Of a DNA stretch of 64,000 nt, positions 25,868 to 34,508 are shown piece after piece. The notes under the pieces are model-generated. The model saw only the letters and a program-made list of their open reading frames with translations, was not told the DNA's origin and searched no databases. This DNA is from Actinomycetota bacterium (GTDB lineage: Bacteria > Actinomycetota > Acidimicrobiia > Acidimicrobiales > JAJPHE01): the NCBI GenBank assembly GCA_021325435.1, contig JAJPHE010000126.1:37388-101387 (forward strand), read 5' to 3'. The position numbers were made by a program, and so were the translations under genes. Every line of letters begins with the position of its first letter. Positions within the stretch are counted from its first letter, which is position 1.

Positions 25868-26532
25868 GCGCCGGCCTGCCCCTCCTCGTGCTCCACGACT
25901 TCGGGGATCCGGCCGCCGGCGGCCCGTGGGTATCCGCCCTGCAGGAATCCGGTTGGCCCGGGGCGGTGCACGGCCCCGAGCTCCCCGGCCACGGCTCCTC
26001 GCCAGGGCTGCCGGGCAACTACGAGTCGTCCGACATCGCACTCAGCGCCCTCCGGGCCCTGGCCGATCAGCAGTGGGAGCGACCGGTGGTGCTGGGGGTC
26101 GGCGCCAGCGGTTGGCCGGCCCAGGTGCTCGCCCTAGGTGGGCGGGCGGCGGCGGTCGTGCTGGTAGACGGCCTCGGCGGCCCGTGGGCGGACGCCGAGG
26201 AGGTCATCGACGCCGGTCGCCGGTGGCTGCGGGCCATAGCCGACGACCCCGAGGCCCACGCCCCGCCGGTGCCGGGCCGCCCCGATCCCCGGGTGCGCCA
26301 CGGAATCAGCGCCCAGCGCAGTCGGGCCCTGGCCGAGCGGGCGGCCGCCGCCATGCCCGTCCCCGCCCTGCTGGTGGTGACGGGGGCGAGTCCGCTTCCG
26401 GAGGCCGAGGCGGGCCGGCTGGCGTCCCTCTTCCCGTCGGGGGCCGTGCTGGCCAGGGCGACCGACCCCTCCCCGGGGTCGGTGGCTGGCTTGGTGGCGG
26501 AGTGGGGCAGGGCGCTCGCCAGTCAGGCGTGA
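25864..26532 (+). CDS. Divergent alpha/beta hydrolase-like protein
   Basis: The 222-residue product keeps the fold outline: LPLLVLHDFGD, HGPELPGHGSSPG, a nucleophile-like GVGASGWPAQVLALGG and PALLVVTGASPLPEAEAG. The nucleophile elbow reads GASGW rather than GxSxG, and no clear catalytic histidine follows. It may be an inactive partner. TTG 25864 overlaps the upstream stop (TTGA), so the two hydrolase genes are tightly coupled and may encode a functional pair. Confidence 0.6.
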   Translation: MSAGLPLLVLHDFGDPAAGGPWVSALQESGWPGAVHGPELPGHGSSPGLPGNYESSDIALSALRALADQQWERPVVLGVGASGWPAQVLALGGRAAAVVLVDGLGGPWADAEEVIDAGRRWLRAIADDPEAHAPPVPGRPDPRVRHGISAQRSRALAERAAAAMPVPALLVVTGASPLPEAEAGRLASLFPSGAVLARATDPSPGSVAGLVAEWGRALASQA

Positions 26533-26567
26533 CTGCCTGAGGGACCCGGCGCTACCCGGGCGCTCGG

Positions 26568-27395
26568 CTAATCGACAGTGGGATGGGCGGCGGCGATCAT
26601 CGCCTCCGCCTCGCGCTGGGCCTCAGCGGCCACGTCGACCAGCTCGACGATCTCGCCCTCGGAAAAGCCGGCCATCTGGCGGAACCGGCGGGCGAGATGG
26701 ACAGGGTTCTCGTCGGCCTCCCCGCGGAAGCCACCGAGGCTGAACAGCTTGTCGACCGTGCGCTGGAACTCGAGCGCCCGAGTCTGGCGTTCCTTGTCGT
26801 CCGCCGTGACCCGACGCAGCCAGTCCGAGCCCATCTTCACGTGGGTCACCTCGTCGGCCAGCATCCAGTCCTCGCAGAAGAACAGAACCGGGTCGGCCAC
26901 GGCGTCGCCGTAGTCGCGCATGGTGTTGAACACGTCGATGGCCAGGCCCTCGAGGGCCCGGTTGACGCCGGTGAGACGGAGGATGGGGTCGGCGTTGCAG
27001 GCGGCCTCGAACAGGAAGGTCTGCTCGGCGAACTCTCCCACCTGCGATCCCATGTGCTCGGTCAGCTTCACCGAGATCTCGACGTGGCGGGCCTCGTCCC
27101 AGCACTGCCGGGCCATGTCCAGCTTGAGGGCGTAGGGGACCTCGTCGGGACCGGTGCCGACCTCGAAGTCGTAGCACGTGCGCCCGGCCCCCTCGAGGGC
27201 CTGGACCTCGCCCATGAAGATGCCGTGCATGAGCTGACGGGCGGCGTCGGGGGACTCCGAGTCGGTCGGCTTGAAGGGGTTCTCGCTGCGGTTGCGCGAG
27301 ACCGCGTTGCGGGGGTCGAACACGGCGTCCTCGATGCGGGTCCGGACGAACCGGGCATCGCGGGCCAGATCGTCCACCGTGAGCATCCGCTTCAT
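26568..27395 (-). CDS. DUF455 ferritin-like diiron protein
   Basis: The 275-residue helical product matches the DUF455 ferritin-like family. Metal ligands are suggested in GEVQALEGAGRT, DMARQCWDEARHVEIS, NRALEGLAIDVFNTMRDYGD and MLADEVTHVKMGSDWLR, which give paired E and ExxH motifs. Such proteins may be oxygen- or radical-handling diiron enzymes, but the reaction is unknown. A strong GGAGGGG lies before ATG 27395 and a TAGGAT at 27425-27430 may be its -10 box. It stands alone between the hydrolase pair and the phosphatase gene. Confidence 0.83.
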   Translation of the reverse strand: MKRMLTVDDLARDARFVRTRIEDAVFDPRNAVSRNRSENPFKPTDSESPDAARQLMHGIFMGEVQALEGAGRTCYDFEVGTGPDEVPYALKLDMARQCWDEARHVEISVKLTEHMGSQVGEFAEQTFLFEAACNADPILRLTGVNRALEGLAIDVFNTMRDYGDAVADPVLFFCEDWMLADEVTHVKMGSDWLRRVTADDKERQTRALEFQRTVDKLFSLGGFRGEADENPVHLARRFRQMAGFSEGEIVELVDVAAEAQREAEAMIAAAHPTVD

Positions 27396-27471
27396 GGGTT
27401 CCCCTCCTCTGACAGCTGCGTCAATCCTAACCGGCCGGCAGGTACTGCCAAACTCAGGACTCCGCCCGCCG

Positions 27472-28020
27472 TCAGCGCACGACCGTTTCCGCCTCGCTGC
27501 CCCGCTGCACCACGGTCAGGGTCCCCCCGCTGGAGTCGAGCACCGTGGTCGAGCAGTACCCGGGCCGGAAGCACGTGACCCGGCGGTCGCCGGTGGCGTG
27601 GCCGACGGCGGCGTTGATGGCCACGAAGTGGGTGACCACCACCGCGTCGGACTCGAGTCCGAGAAGGGCTTCGACCACCCCCCGGCGCCACTGGTGGAGG
27701 ACGGCCGGCTGGTCCTCCCACGCTCCGGCGAGCACGCCGGCCAACCAGGCGCCCCGCTGGGCGAGCGGGAGGCCCGGAGACGGGATCTCACCCACCCGCG
27801 GTTCCACCCGGGCCGTCACCGACCAGGCCCGCTCGAGGGCGGCGGCGGTGGCCCGGGTGCGGCGCAGGGGGCTGGCGAGCAGGGTGAGGGGACCGGCCGG
27901 GGCCAGGGCGGCGGCCATGTGCTCCGCCTGGAGGGCCCCCTCCTCGTCGAGGGTGGGGTCGGGGTCCTCGTCCCAGCGGGCCGCGGCCCGACCGTGGCGG
28001 ACCAACGTGAGCCTCGGCAC
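27472..28020 (-). CDS. Histidine phosphatase superfamily protein
   Basis: The 182-residue product begins PRLTLVRHGRAAARWDED, with the catalytic RHG motif of phosphoglycerate-mutase-like phosphatases. It continues with LLASPLRRTRATAAALER and ends with VVTHFVAINAAVG, where the second catalytic histidine sits. The substrate is not evident. GTG 28020 follows the stop of the racemase-like gene by one nucleotide, so the genes are coupled. Confidence 0.87.
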   Translation of the reverse strand: MPRLTLVRHGRAAARWDEDPDPTLDEEGALQAEHMAAALAPAGPLTLLASPLRRTRATAAALERAWSVTARVEPRVGEIPSPGLPLAQRGAWLAGVLAGAWEDQPAVLHQWRRGVVEALLGLESDAVVVTHFVAINAAVGHATGDRRVTCFRPGYCSTTVLDSSGGTLTVVQRGSEAETVVR

Positions 28021-28021
28021 G

Positions 28022-29167
28022 TCAGGCGACGGCGCCGGCCTGCCTCAGCTTGGCGATCTCCTCCTCGCCGAAGCCGAAGTCGGCAAGCACCGCGTCGGTG
28101 TGCTGGCCGGCGTGGGCCGGGGGTCCGGCCACCTCGACGCCCGTCCGGCTGAACCGGGGAGCGGGTGCCGGCTGGCGCACGCCCGCCACCTCGACGAAGG
28201 TCTGGCGTTGGCGGTTGTGGGGGTGATCGTAGGCCTCGGTGATGCTCAGCACCGGGGCGAAGCAGACGTCGGTGCCTTCCATCAGCCGGCACCACTCCTC
28301 GCGGGTCTTGGCCCGGAACACCTCGGCCAGCCGCTCCTTCATCGCCGGCCACTGCGAGCGGTCCATCTGGTGCGGCAGCTCGGCGTCGGCCAGGCCGGTG
28401 AGACGCAGCAGCTCGGCGTAGAACTGGGGCTCGATCGATCCGATCGATACGTACTTGCCGTCGGCACATTCGTACACGTCGTAGAAGTGGGCGCCGGTGT
28501 CGAGCAGGTTGGTCCCCCGCTCCTCGCTCCATAGCCCCATGGCCGAAAGGCCGTGGAACAGGGCCATGAGCACAGCCGCCCCGTCCACCATGGCCGCGTC
28601 GACGACCTGGCCCTCACCGCTGCTGCGGGCGCTGAGCAGGGCGCACACGACGCCGAAGGCCAGCAGCATGCCGCCCCCGCCGAAGTCACCCACCAGGTTG
28701 AGGGGCGGCACCGGGGCCGCTCCGGCACGGCCGATGGGGTCGAGGGCCCCGGCCAGGGCGATGTAGTTGATGTCGTGTCCGGCGGTCGGGGCGTAGGGGC
28801 CGTCCTGGCCCCAGCCGGTCATCCGCCCGTAGACGAGCGCCGGGTTGCGGGCCATGCAGTCCTCGGGGCCGATGCCCAGCCGCTCGGCCACCCCGGGGCG
28901 GAAACCCTCGATCAGGGCATCGGCCCGCTCCACCAGTCGCAGCACGGTCTGCACACCGTCGGGATGCTTGAGGTCCACCCCGATGGAACGCCGGCCCCGG
29001 TTCAGGACGTCCATGGGCGGCCGGTCGGGGTCACCACCGCGCACCGACTGGGCCCGGTCCACCCGGATCACCTCGGCGCCCATGTCCGACAGCATCATGG
29101 CGGCGAACGGGCCGGGCCCGATGCCGGCGATCTCGATGACGCGAACGCCGCTGAGGGGGCCGCTCAC
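28022..29167 (-). CDS. CaiB/BaiF family CoA enzyme, probable alpha-methylacyl-CoA racemase
   Basis: The 381-residue protein is a type III CoA-transferase-fold enzyme. [20 protein letters not shown] and VIRVDR form the N-terminal Rossmann part. [20 protein letters not shown] followed by [13 protein letters not shown] closely follows the racemase subgroup, including the catalytic histidine in GHDINYIA. It would epimerise 2-methylacyl-CoA during degradation of branched or sterol side chains. The substrate is inferred. Its GTG start overlaps the upstream hydrolase stop by four nucleotides. Confidence 0.85.
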   Translation of the reverse strand: MSGPLSGVRVIEIAGIGPGPFAAMMLSDMGAEVIRVDRAQSVRGGDPDRPPMDVLNRGRRSIGVDLKHPDGVQTVLRLVERADALIEGFRPGVAERLGIGPEDCMARNPALVYGRMTGWGQDGPYAPTAGHDINYIALAGALDPIGRAGAAPVPPLNLVGDFGGGGMLLAFGVVCALLSARSSGEGQVVDAAMVDGAAVLMALFHGLSAMGLWSEERGTNLLDTGAHFYDVYECADGKYVSIGSIEPQFYAELLRLTGLADAELPHQMDRSQWPAMKERLAEVFRAKTREEWCRLMEGTDVCFAPVLSITEAYDHPHNRQRQTFVEVAGVRQPAPAPRFSRTGVEVAGPPAHAGQHTDAVLADFGFGEEEIAKLRQAGAVA

Positions 29168-30084
29168 GAGCGCACCTGCGCCCGAGCCGCGTTGGCCACC
29201 ACGGCCTCGACGATCTGGGCCCAGGCTCCCTGGGGTAGGTCGTGGCCCATGCCCGGGATGACCAGCAGCTCGGCGCCGGGGATGGCCCTGGCCGTGGCCT
29301 GCCCACCGCTCGCCTGGACCAGGGGGTCGTCGGCGCCGTGGATGACGAGGGCGGGCACGTCCAGGGAGCGCAGGGCCGGCGTGCGATCGGGCGAGGCGAC
29401 GATGGCAACCAACTGCCGGGCCGTGCCCGCCGGGTGGTAGCCTCGATCGAAAGCGGTGGCCGCCCGCCGGCGCACCCGGTCCTCGTCGAAGGGGAAGCCG
29501 GGCGAACCGATGACGCGGGATGCCCTGACCGCCGCCTCCACGTATCCGTCGCGATCCGCCGGTGGGCGTTCGAGCAGAGCGGCCATCGCCTCCGGCGTGG
29601 GGCCACCGACCGAGGGGTCCCCGGTGGTCGACATGATCGAGCAGAGGCTGAGGACGCGCTCCGGATGGCGGATGGCGAGGGCCTGCACGATCATGCCGCC
29701 CATTGACGCTCCGACCACGTGGGCCGCGGCGATCCCCAGGGCGTCGAGCAGCCCGGCGGCGTCGTCGGCCAAGTCATCCAGGAGGTACGGCGCATCGATG
29801 TTGGCGGGGGCGTCCGGATCGGCCATCCGGGCGATGAAGGCCTGTTGCACCATGCCGGCGGCGTCGGGTTCCCCGCCGGCGTGGTCGAACCAGGTCGAGC
29901 GGCCGACGTCGCGGTTGTCGTAGCGGATGACGTGGTATCCCTCGTCGGCCAGCAGCTGACAGAACCGCTCGTCCCAGGAGATCATCTGGGCTCCGAGGCC
30001 CATGACGAGTAGCAGGGCGGGTCGGTCGTTGTCGCCGAAGGTCTCGTACTCGATCTCTATCCCGTTGGCGTTGGCGCGCGGCAT
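29164..30084 (-). CDS. Alpha/beta hydrolase
   Basis: The 306-residue product starts [20 protein letters not shown] and has [32 protein letters not shown], nucleophile [20 protein letters not shown], acid residue in [10 protein letters not shown], and histidine in [11 protein letters not shown]. The triad appears complete. The MGLGAQM opening and NRDVGRST loop resemble actinobacterial hydrolases annotated as esterases or aclacinomycin-methylesterase-like enzymes, but the substrate is unknown. It leads a three-gene unit with the racemase-like and phosphatase genes. CAGCAT lies seven nucleotides before ATG 30084 and may be the -10 box. Confidence 0.85.
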   Translation of the reverse strand: MPRANANGIEIEYETFGDNDRPALLLVMGLGAQMISWDERFCQLLADEGYHVIRYDNRDVGRSTWFDHAGGEPDAAGMVQQAFIARMADPDAPANIDAPYLLDDLADDAAGLLDALGIAAAHVVGASMGGMIVQALAIRHPERVLSLCSIMSTTGDPSVGGPTPEAMAALLERPPADRDGYVEAAVRASRVIGSPGFPFDEDRVRRRAATAFDRGYHPAGTARQLVAIVASPDRTPALRSLDVPALVIHGADDPLVQASGGQATARAIPGAELLVIPGMGHDLPQGAWAQIVEAVVANAARAQVRS

Positions 30085-30105
30085 GGGCCCGATGCTGTCG
30101 CCGCC

Positions 30106-30121
30106 TTGACCGCGCGGTCAA
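30106..30121. promoter_or_regulatory. Perfect 16-bp palindrome, candidate operator
   Basis: TTGACCGCGCGGTCAA is a perfect inverted repeat in the short space between the divergent hydrolase gene and the sugar operon. Its size and symmetry suit a TetR-type dimer, and TTGACC could double as a -35 element. No regulator gene lies beside it, so the binding protein is unknown. Confidence 0.55.
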
Positions 30122-30150
30122 GCGACGGGCCCGTGACATGCTGGGCTACC

Positions 30151-31557
30151 GTGCCCGGCCTGCTCCCCGATGGCTTCCGGTTCGGCGTTGCCATGGCCGG
30201 GTTTCAGAACGAAGGCGGCTTCAACGGGCCCGGCGAGCCGGCCAACAACTGGGCCCGATGGGAGGCCGAGGGCCGAGTGGAGCCGTCCGGCGTCGCCCTC
30301 GACTTCTGGAACCGTTATGACGAGCACCTGGGACGGGCGGCGGCGGCCGGGTGCGACGCGGTGCGGCTGTCGGTGGAGTGGGCCCGGTGCGAGCCGGCCG
30401 ACGGCGTGTTCGACGACGACGCCTTCGCCCGCTACCGACAGATCCTCGAGGCCTGCCACGCCCACGGTCTGACGCCGCTGCTGACCCTTCATCACTTCAC
30501 CCATCCGGCCTGGCTCGGTGAGGACTTCTGGACACAGCGGGAGGCACCCGAGCGCTTCGCGGCGTGGGCCGAGGTGGCGGTGGGGACGCTGGCCGACCTT
30601 TGCGGCGCGTGGGTGACGCTGAACGAGATCAACGTCCTCGCCCTGCAGAGCTACTCCTCGGGCTTCTTCCCCCCCGGTCGGCGGCTCGACATCGCCGCCA
30701 GCGTGCGGGCCCTCGACAACCTGCTCGCCGCCCACGTCCTCACCTACGCGGTCATCCATCAGCACCGGCCCGACGCGGTGGTCTCGACCAACAACCAGTC
30801 GCTCACCGTGTACGAGCTCGACCGTCTGCACACCGACCTGCTGCTGGTCCGCTCCGAGGGGATCAACCGCTACGACGTCCGGCCCTGGCTGGCCGAGCGC
30901 CGGCGCGACTTCTACGCCACCGCCGTCCCCCCTGGGGCGGCGGAACGGGCGCTGCGCCGGTTGTCGGCCGCCGCCGTCCCCCTCGACCAGGCGTTCCCCC
31001 GCGCCATCGAGGCGATCTACGCCAGCCCCCACGAGCGCTGCACCGACGTCAACCAGATCGACTACTACAACCCGCTGGTCTCCAGCCACCTGCGGGTTCC
31101 GGGTCACCGGACCTCGGGCGGGCGCGGCTGGCTGCCGGGGAGGCTCCTCTGGGACGATCCTCCCTACCCGGCCGGGCTCACCTACCGGTGCGGCCTCGGC
31201 GCCGACGACGGCCTGGCGGTCTGGGTGGTGGAGAACGGCATCTGCAACCGGGTGCGGCGGGGTCGCAGTTGGCCCCGGGTCGACCGGTGGGACCGCCCCC
31301 GCTACCTGCGGGCGAACCTCGCCGCGGTGGTGGACGCCCTGGACCGGGGAGTGCCGGTTACCGGCTACTACCACTGGACCCTGGCCGACAACTACGAGTG
31401 GGGCAGCTACGAGCCCCGCTTCGGGTTGTACGGCGTCGACCGCGACCGCGGGGTCCGCTGGAGCGAGCTGGACGCCATGGGACACGACTCGGCCGGCGCC
31501 TACCGCCGGATCATCGAGGGCCTGCGGGCGGGGGACCGCTCCGTGCTCGAGAAGTGA
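30151..31557 (+). CDS. Glycoside hydrolase family 1 beta-glycosidase
   Basis: GH1 enzymes cleave beta-glucosides or beta-galactosides by a retaining mechanism. The product is 468 residues from GTG 30151. The acid/base glutamate is in TLNEIN (about residue 159) and the nucleophile in WVVENGIC (about 361). The N-terminus has DGFRFGVAMAGFQNEG and the end YYHWTLADNYEWGSYEPRFG, both GH1 signatures. Upstream GTG 30133 and TTG 30106 are alternatives; the latter would lie in the palindrome. Its stop overlaps the galT start (GTGA), and with galT and galK downstream it may release galactose. No signal peptide is visible, so it should be cytoplasmic. Confidence 0.92.
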   Translation: MPGLLPDGFRFGVAMAGFQNEGGFNGPGEPANNWARWEAEGRVEPSGVALDFWNRYDEHLGRAAAAGCDAVRLSVEWARCEPADGVFDDDAFARYRQILEACHAHGLTPLLTLHHFTHPAWLGEDFWTQREAPERFAAWAEVAVGTLADLCGAWVTLNEINVLALQSYSSGFFPPGRRLDIAASVRALDNLLAAHVLTYAVIHQHRPDAVVSTNNQSLTVYELDRLHTDLLLVRSEGINRYDVRPWLAERRRDFYATAVPPGAAERALRRLSAAAVPLDQAFPRAIEAIYASPHERCTDVNQIDYYNPLVSSHLRVPGHRTSGGRGWLPGRLLWDDPPYPAGLTYRCGLGADDGLAVWVVENGICNRVRRGRSWPRVDRWDRPRYLRANLAAVVDALDRGVPVTGYYHWTLADNYEWGSYEPRFGLYGVDRDRGVRWSELDAMGHDSAGAYRRIIEGLRAGDRSVLEK

Positions 31558-32411
31558 GCGACACCCGGTTCGACCCGCTCAGCGGCACGCCGGTGGTGGT
31601 CGTGTCCGAGCGCCAGGACCGCCCCCATCTGCCCGATAGCGGCTGCCCCTTCTGCGTGGGCGGCCTGGAGGCCCCCGAGCCCTACGAGGTGCGGTGCTTT
31701 CCCAACCGCTGGCCGGCGCTCCCCGACGGACGGTGCGAGGTGGTGCTCTACACGCCGGACCACGAGGCCACGTTCTCGTCGCTCGGCCGGGATGGCGCCG
31801 AGCGCGTCGTCGCCCTGTGGGCCGAGCGCACGCGGGTCCTCGGCGACCGCCCCGACGTCGACTACGTCTTGGTCTTCGAGAACCGCGGGCCCCAGGTGGG
31901 GGCCACCATCTCCCATCCCCACGGCCAGATCTACGCCTACCGCGACGTGCCACCGGTCGCCGCCACCGAGCTGGCGGTGACGCGCTGCCCGCTGTGCCGA
32001 CCACCGGAGCAGTCGCTGGCGGTGGCCACGGCGCCGGGGTGGACGGCGTCGGTTCCCGCGGCCGCGGCGTGGCCGTACGAGCTGTTGATAGCGCCGGCCC
32101 AGCACGTGCCCGACCTGCCGTCCGCCGCCGGGGGGCGCGCCGGGCTGGCTCACGTGCTGGTTGACAGCCTGGCCCGCCTGGACCAGCTGTTCGACGCGCC
32201 GATGCCCTACATGCTCTGGGTGCACCAGCGGCCGACGGACGGCGGCGAGTGGCCCGGCGCTCACCTCCACGTCCACGTGGCGCCGATCCTGCGCGACCGG
32301 GGGGTCCCCCGCTTCGTCGCCGCCGCCGAGCTCGGGGCCGGCGTCATCTTCAACCCGGTCGAGCCGGCTCGGGCCGCCCAGCGTCTGCGCGCCCTTCCGG
32401 GGCGGGGCTGA
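31554..32411 (+). CDS. galT: Galactose-1-phosphate uridylyltransferase
   Basis: GalT exchanges UMP between UDP-glucose and galactose-1-phosphate in the Leloir pathway. The 285-residue product has GATISHPHGQIYAY, where the second histidine of HPHGQ is the uridylylated nucleophile. CPFC and CPLC pairs likely bind zinc, and HLHVHVAP is near the C-terminus. It is shorter than the roughly 340-residue E. coli form but keeps the catalytic parts. GTG 31554 overlaps the glycosidase stop. Confidence 0.92.
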   Translation: MSDTRFDPLSGTPVVVVSERQDRPHLPDSGCPFCVGGLEAPEPYEVRCFPNRWPALPDGRCEVVLYTPDHEATFSSLGRDGAERVVALWAERTRVLGDRPDVDYVLVFENRGPQVGATISHPHGQIYAYRDVPPVAATELAVTRCPLCRPPEQSLAVATAPGWTASVPAAAAWPYELLIAPAQHVPDLPSAAGGRAGLAHVLVDSLARLDQLFDAPMPYMLWVHQRPTDGGEWPGAHLHVHVAPILRDRGVPRFVAAAELGAGVIFNPVEPARAAQRLRALPGRG

Positions 32412-32416
32412 CCGCC

Positions 32417-33460
32417 GTGCTGGTGAGGGCGCACGCGCCCGGCCGGGTGAACCTGATCGGGGACCACACCGACTACACGGGGGGCTTCGTGCTGCCGATG
32501 GCCATCGGTCTCGGCACGACGGTGGAGATCCGCCGCCACGGCGACCGGGTCGAGCTGGTGTCCGCCGACGAGCCGCTGGCCGCCATCGTGCCGCTCGACG
32601 TCGCCGCCGACGACGTTCCCCTTCTGGCCCCGTCCTGGGCCCGTTACGTCGGGGGGGTCGTCTCCGCTCTGCGCCCGTCGACCGGGGGAACCGGCACGGT
32701 GCGCAGCAACCTGCCGATCGGCGCCGGCCTGTCCTCGAGTTCGTCCCTGACGGTGGCGGTGGCCCTCGCCCTCGGCTACCGAGGGCGACCGGTCGAGGTG
32801 GCCCGGGTGTGCCAACGGGCGGAGCAGATGGGATCGGGCGTGCCCGGCGGCATCATGGACCAGCTGTGCTCGGCCGCCGGAGTGGCCGGTCACGCCCTGC
32901 TGATCGACTGCGACTCCCTCGACATCACCCCCGTGCCGCTGCCCGCCGGGGCCGAGGTGGTGGTCCTCCACTCCGGGCAGGCCCGCTACCTGCCGGGCTC
33001 CGCCTACGCCGACCGGCGGCGCGACTGCGACCGGGCCACCGCCCTCGTCGGACCGCTGCGCCAGGCCACCGAGGCGGACGCCGCCGCCATCGAGGATCCG
33101 ATCCTGCGCCGCCGGGCCCGGCACGTCGTCACCGAGAACGCCAGGGTGCGGGCGGCCGCCGCCGCTCTCGCCGCCGGCGACCTCGCCTCCGCCGGACGGC
33201 TGATGACCGAGAGCCACGCCAGCCTCCGCCAGGACTTCGAGGTCTCCACTCCCGCCCTCGACGCCCTGGTGGAGCGGCTGGTGGCCCACCCCGGGGTGGC
33301 GGGAGCCCGCCTCACCGGCGCCGGCTTCGGGGGTTGCGTGGTGGCGTTGGTCGAGCAGGGAGCAGCCGCCTCGGCCGCGGCCCTGGCCCCCCGGTCGTGG
33401 GTGGTGGAAGCGGTCGCCGGTGCCGGCGCCGAGGTTCTCGAGGAGGCCCCGCCCGGCTGA
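32417..33460 (+). CDS. galK: Galactokinase
   Basis: GalK phosphorylates galactose at C1. The 347-residue product begins VRAHAPGRVNLIGDHTDYTG, with the sugar-binding GRVNLIGDHTDY motif. The GHMP ATP-binding motif PIGAGLSSSSSLTVAVALAL follows, and RLTGAGFGGCVVAL lies near the C-terminus. GTG 32417 is five nucleotides after galT; GTG 32423 is an alternative. It completes a glycosidase-galT-galK operon; galE is not in this window. The convergent def gene ends six nucleotides away. Confidence 0.94.
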   Translation: MLVRAHAPGRVNLIGDHTDYTGGFVLPMAIGLGTTVEIRRHGDRVELVSADEPLAAIVPLDVAADDVPLLAPSWARYVGGVVSALRPSTGGTGTVRSNLPIGAGLSSSSSLTVAVALALGYRGRPVEVARVCQRAEQMGSGVPGGIMDQLCSAAGVAGHALLIDCDSLDITPVPLPAGAEVVVLHSGQARYLPGSAYADRRRDCDRATALVGPLRQATEADAAAIEDPILRRRARHVVTENARVRAAAAALAAGDLASAGRLMTESHASLRQDFEVSTPALDALVERLVAHPGVAGARLTGAGFGGCVVALVEQGAAASAAALAPRSWVVEAVAGAGAEVLEEAPPG

Positions 33461-33466
33461 GGCCGG

Positions 33467-33967
33467 TCAGCGGTAGACGCGCCGCCGGAACACCGCCGAC
33501 GGCCCGGCCACCCGATCGAGGAACACCTTCCCGTCGAGGTGGTCGATCTCGTGCAGCACCGCCCGGGCTTCGAAGGCGTCGACGTCGAGGACCCGCTCGC
33601 CGCCGTCGGCCGTCAGCCCCCGAACCACCAGCCGGGTCGGCCGGGCCACGTCCCCGGTCAGATCGGGCACGCTCATGCATCCCTCGCGGGCGGTCTCCAC
33701 CCCTTCGGCCACGAGGATCTCGGGGTCGAACAGCACGACAGTCCCGTGGCAGGAACGGGCCTTGCGGTGACCGGTGACGTCGACCACGAACGCCCGACGG
33801 GCCACGCCGATCTGCGGGGCGGCCAGCCCCACGCAGGCCGGAGAGGCCCGCATGGTGTCGACCAGGTCAGCGGCCAGCGCCCGCTCCTCGCTTCCCACCA
33901 CCCCGACCGGTTGGGCCACCCGCGACAACACCGCCTCGGGCAGGCGAAGCACGGCCCGGACGGCCAC
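33467..33967 (-). CDS. def: Peptide deformylase
   Basis: Deformylase removes the formyl group from nascent proteins. The 166-residue product has the three family motifs: GLAAPQIGV (motif 1), EGCMSVPD (motif 2, with the metal-binding cysteine) and HEIDHLDGKVF (motif 3, HExxH). Motif 2 has CMS instead of CLS, a tolerated change. GTG 33967 follows the ACT gene by three nucleotides. It is the last gene of a five-gene minus-strand run. Confidence 0.95.
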   Translation of the reverse strand: MAVRAVLRLPEAVLSRVAQPVGVVGSEERALAADLVDTMRASPACVGLAAPQIGVARRAFVVDVTGHRKARSCHGTVVLFDPEILVAEGVETAREGCMSVPDLTGDVARPTRLVVRGLTADGGERVLDVDAFEARAVLHEIDHLDGKVFLDRVAGPSAVFRRRVYR

Positions 33968-33970
33968 GAG

Positions 33971-34507
33971 TCAGAGGACGTCGGCGCCCGATGGGTGCAT
34001 CGAGCAAGCGACACCGAGCTCCTCGGCCAGTGCTTCGAGCCGCCGGCGCAGCTCGTCGGAGTCGGTGTCGGGCGGGATGACGACCTCCAGCAGCATGGCG
34101 TAGACCGGCCGGTCCTCCGGGCCGATCACCCGGGTGGAAAGGTCGCAGATGTTGACCCCCGCCCCGCCCAGCACGGCAGTGACCCGGTGCACGATGCCGG
34201 GGCGGTCGGCGCCGTGCACCGACACCGCCCAGGTGTCGCCCTCGACCGACTGGGGGACCGACTCGTCGATGGCATGGACCCACACGGCGAGGTCGAGTTC
34301 CTCGGCGGCGGGCGACACCGCCGCCTCGATGGCTTTGGCCTCGAGGCGGTCGGGGCCGGCGAGGACCATCACCATGGCGAAACGCCCCCGCAGGATCGTC
34401 ATCGACGTGTCCTCGAGGTTGCATTCCAGTCCCACCAGGGGACCGGTAACCCCCGCCACGATGCCGGGACGGTCGGCCCCTACCGCCGTCAGCGTGAAAT
34501 GGCGCAC
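33971..34507 (-). CDS. Tandem ACT-domain protein (GcvR-like)
   Basis: The 178-residue product has two ACT domains. The first begins FTLTAVGADRPGIVAGVTGP and the second WAVSVHGADRPGIVHRVTAV at about residue 90. DRPGIV at the first strand-helix turn is characteristic of amino-acid-binding ACT modules. Related proteins such as GcvR regulate glycine cleavage, but no DNA-binding part is present and no role is proven. GTG 34507 is one nucleotide past the ddl stop; the frame stays open upstream inside ddl. Confidence 0.85.
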   Translation of the reverse strand: MRHFTLTAVGADRPGIVAGVTGPLVGLECNLEDTSMTILRGRFAMVMVLAGPDRLEAKAIEAAVSPAAEELDLAVWVHAIDESVPQSVEGDTWAVSVHGADRPGIVHRVTAVLGGAGVNICDLSTRVIGPEDRPVYAMLLEVVIPPDTDSDELRRRLEALAEELGVACSMHPSGADVL

Positions 34508-34508
34508 G

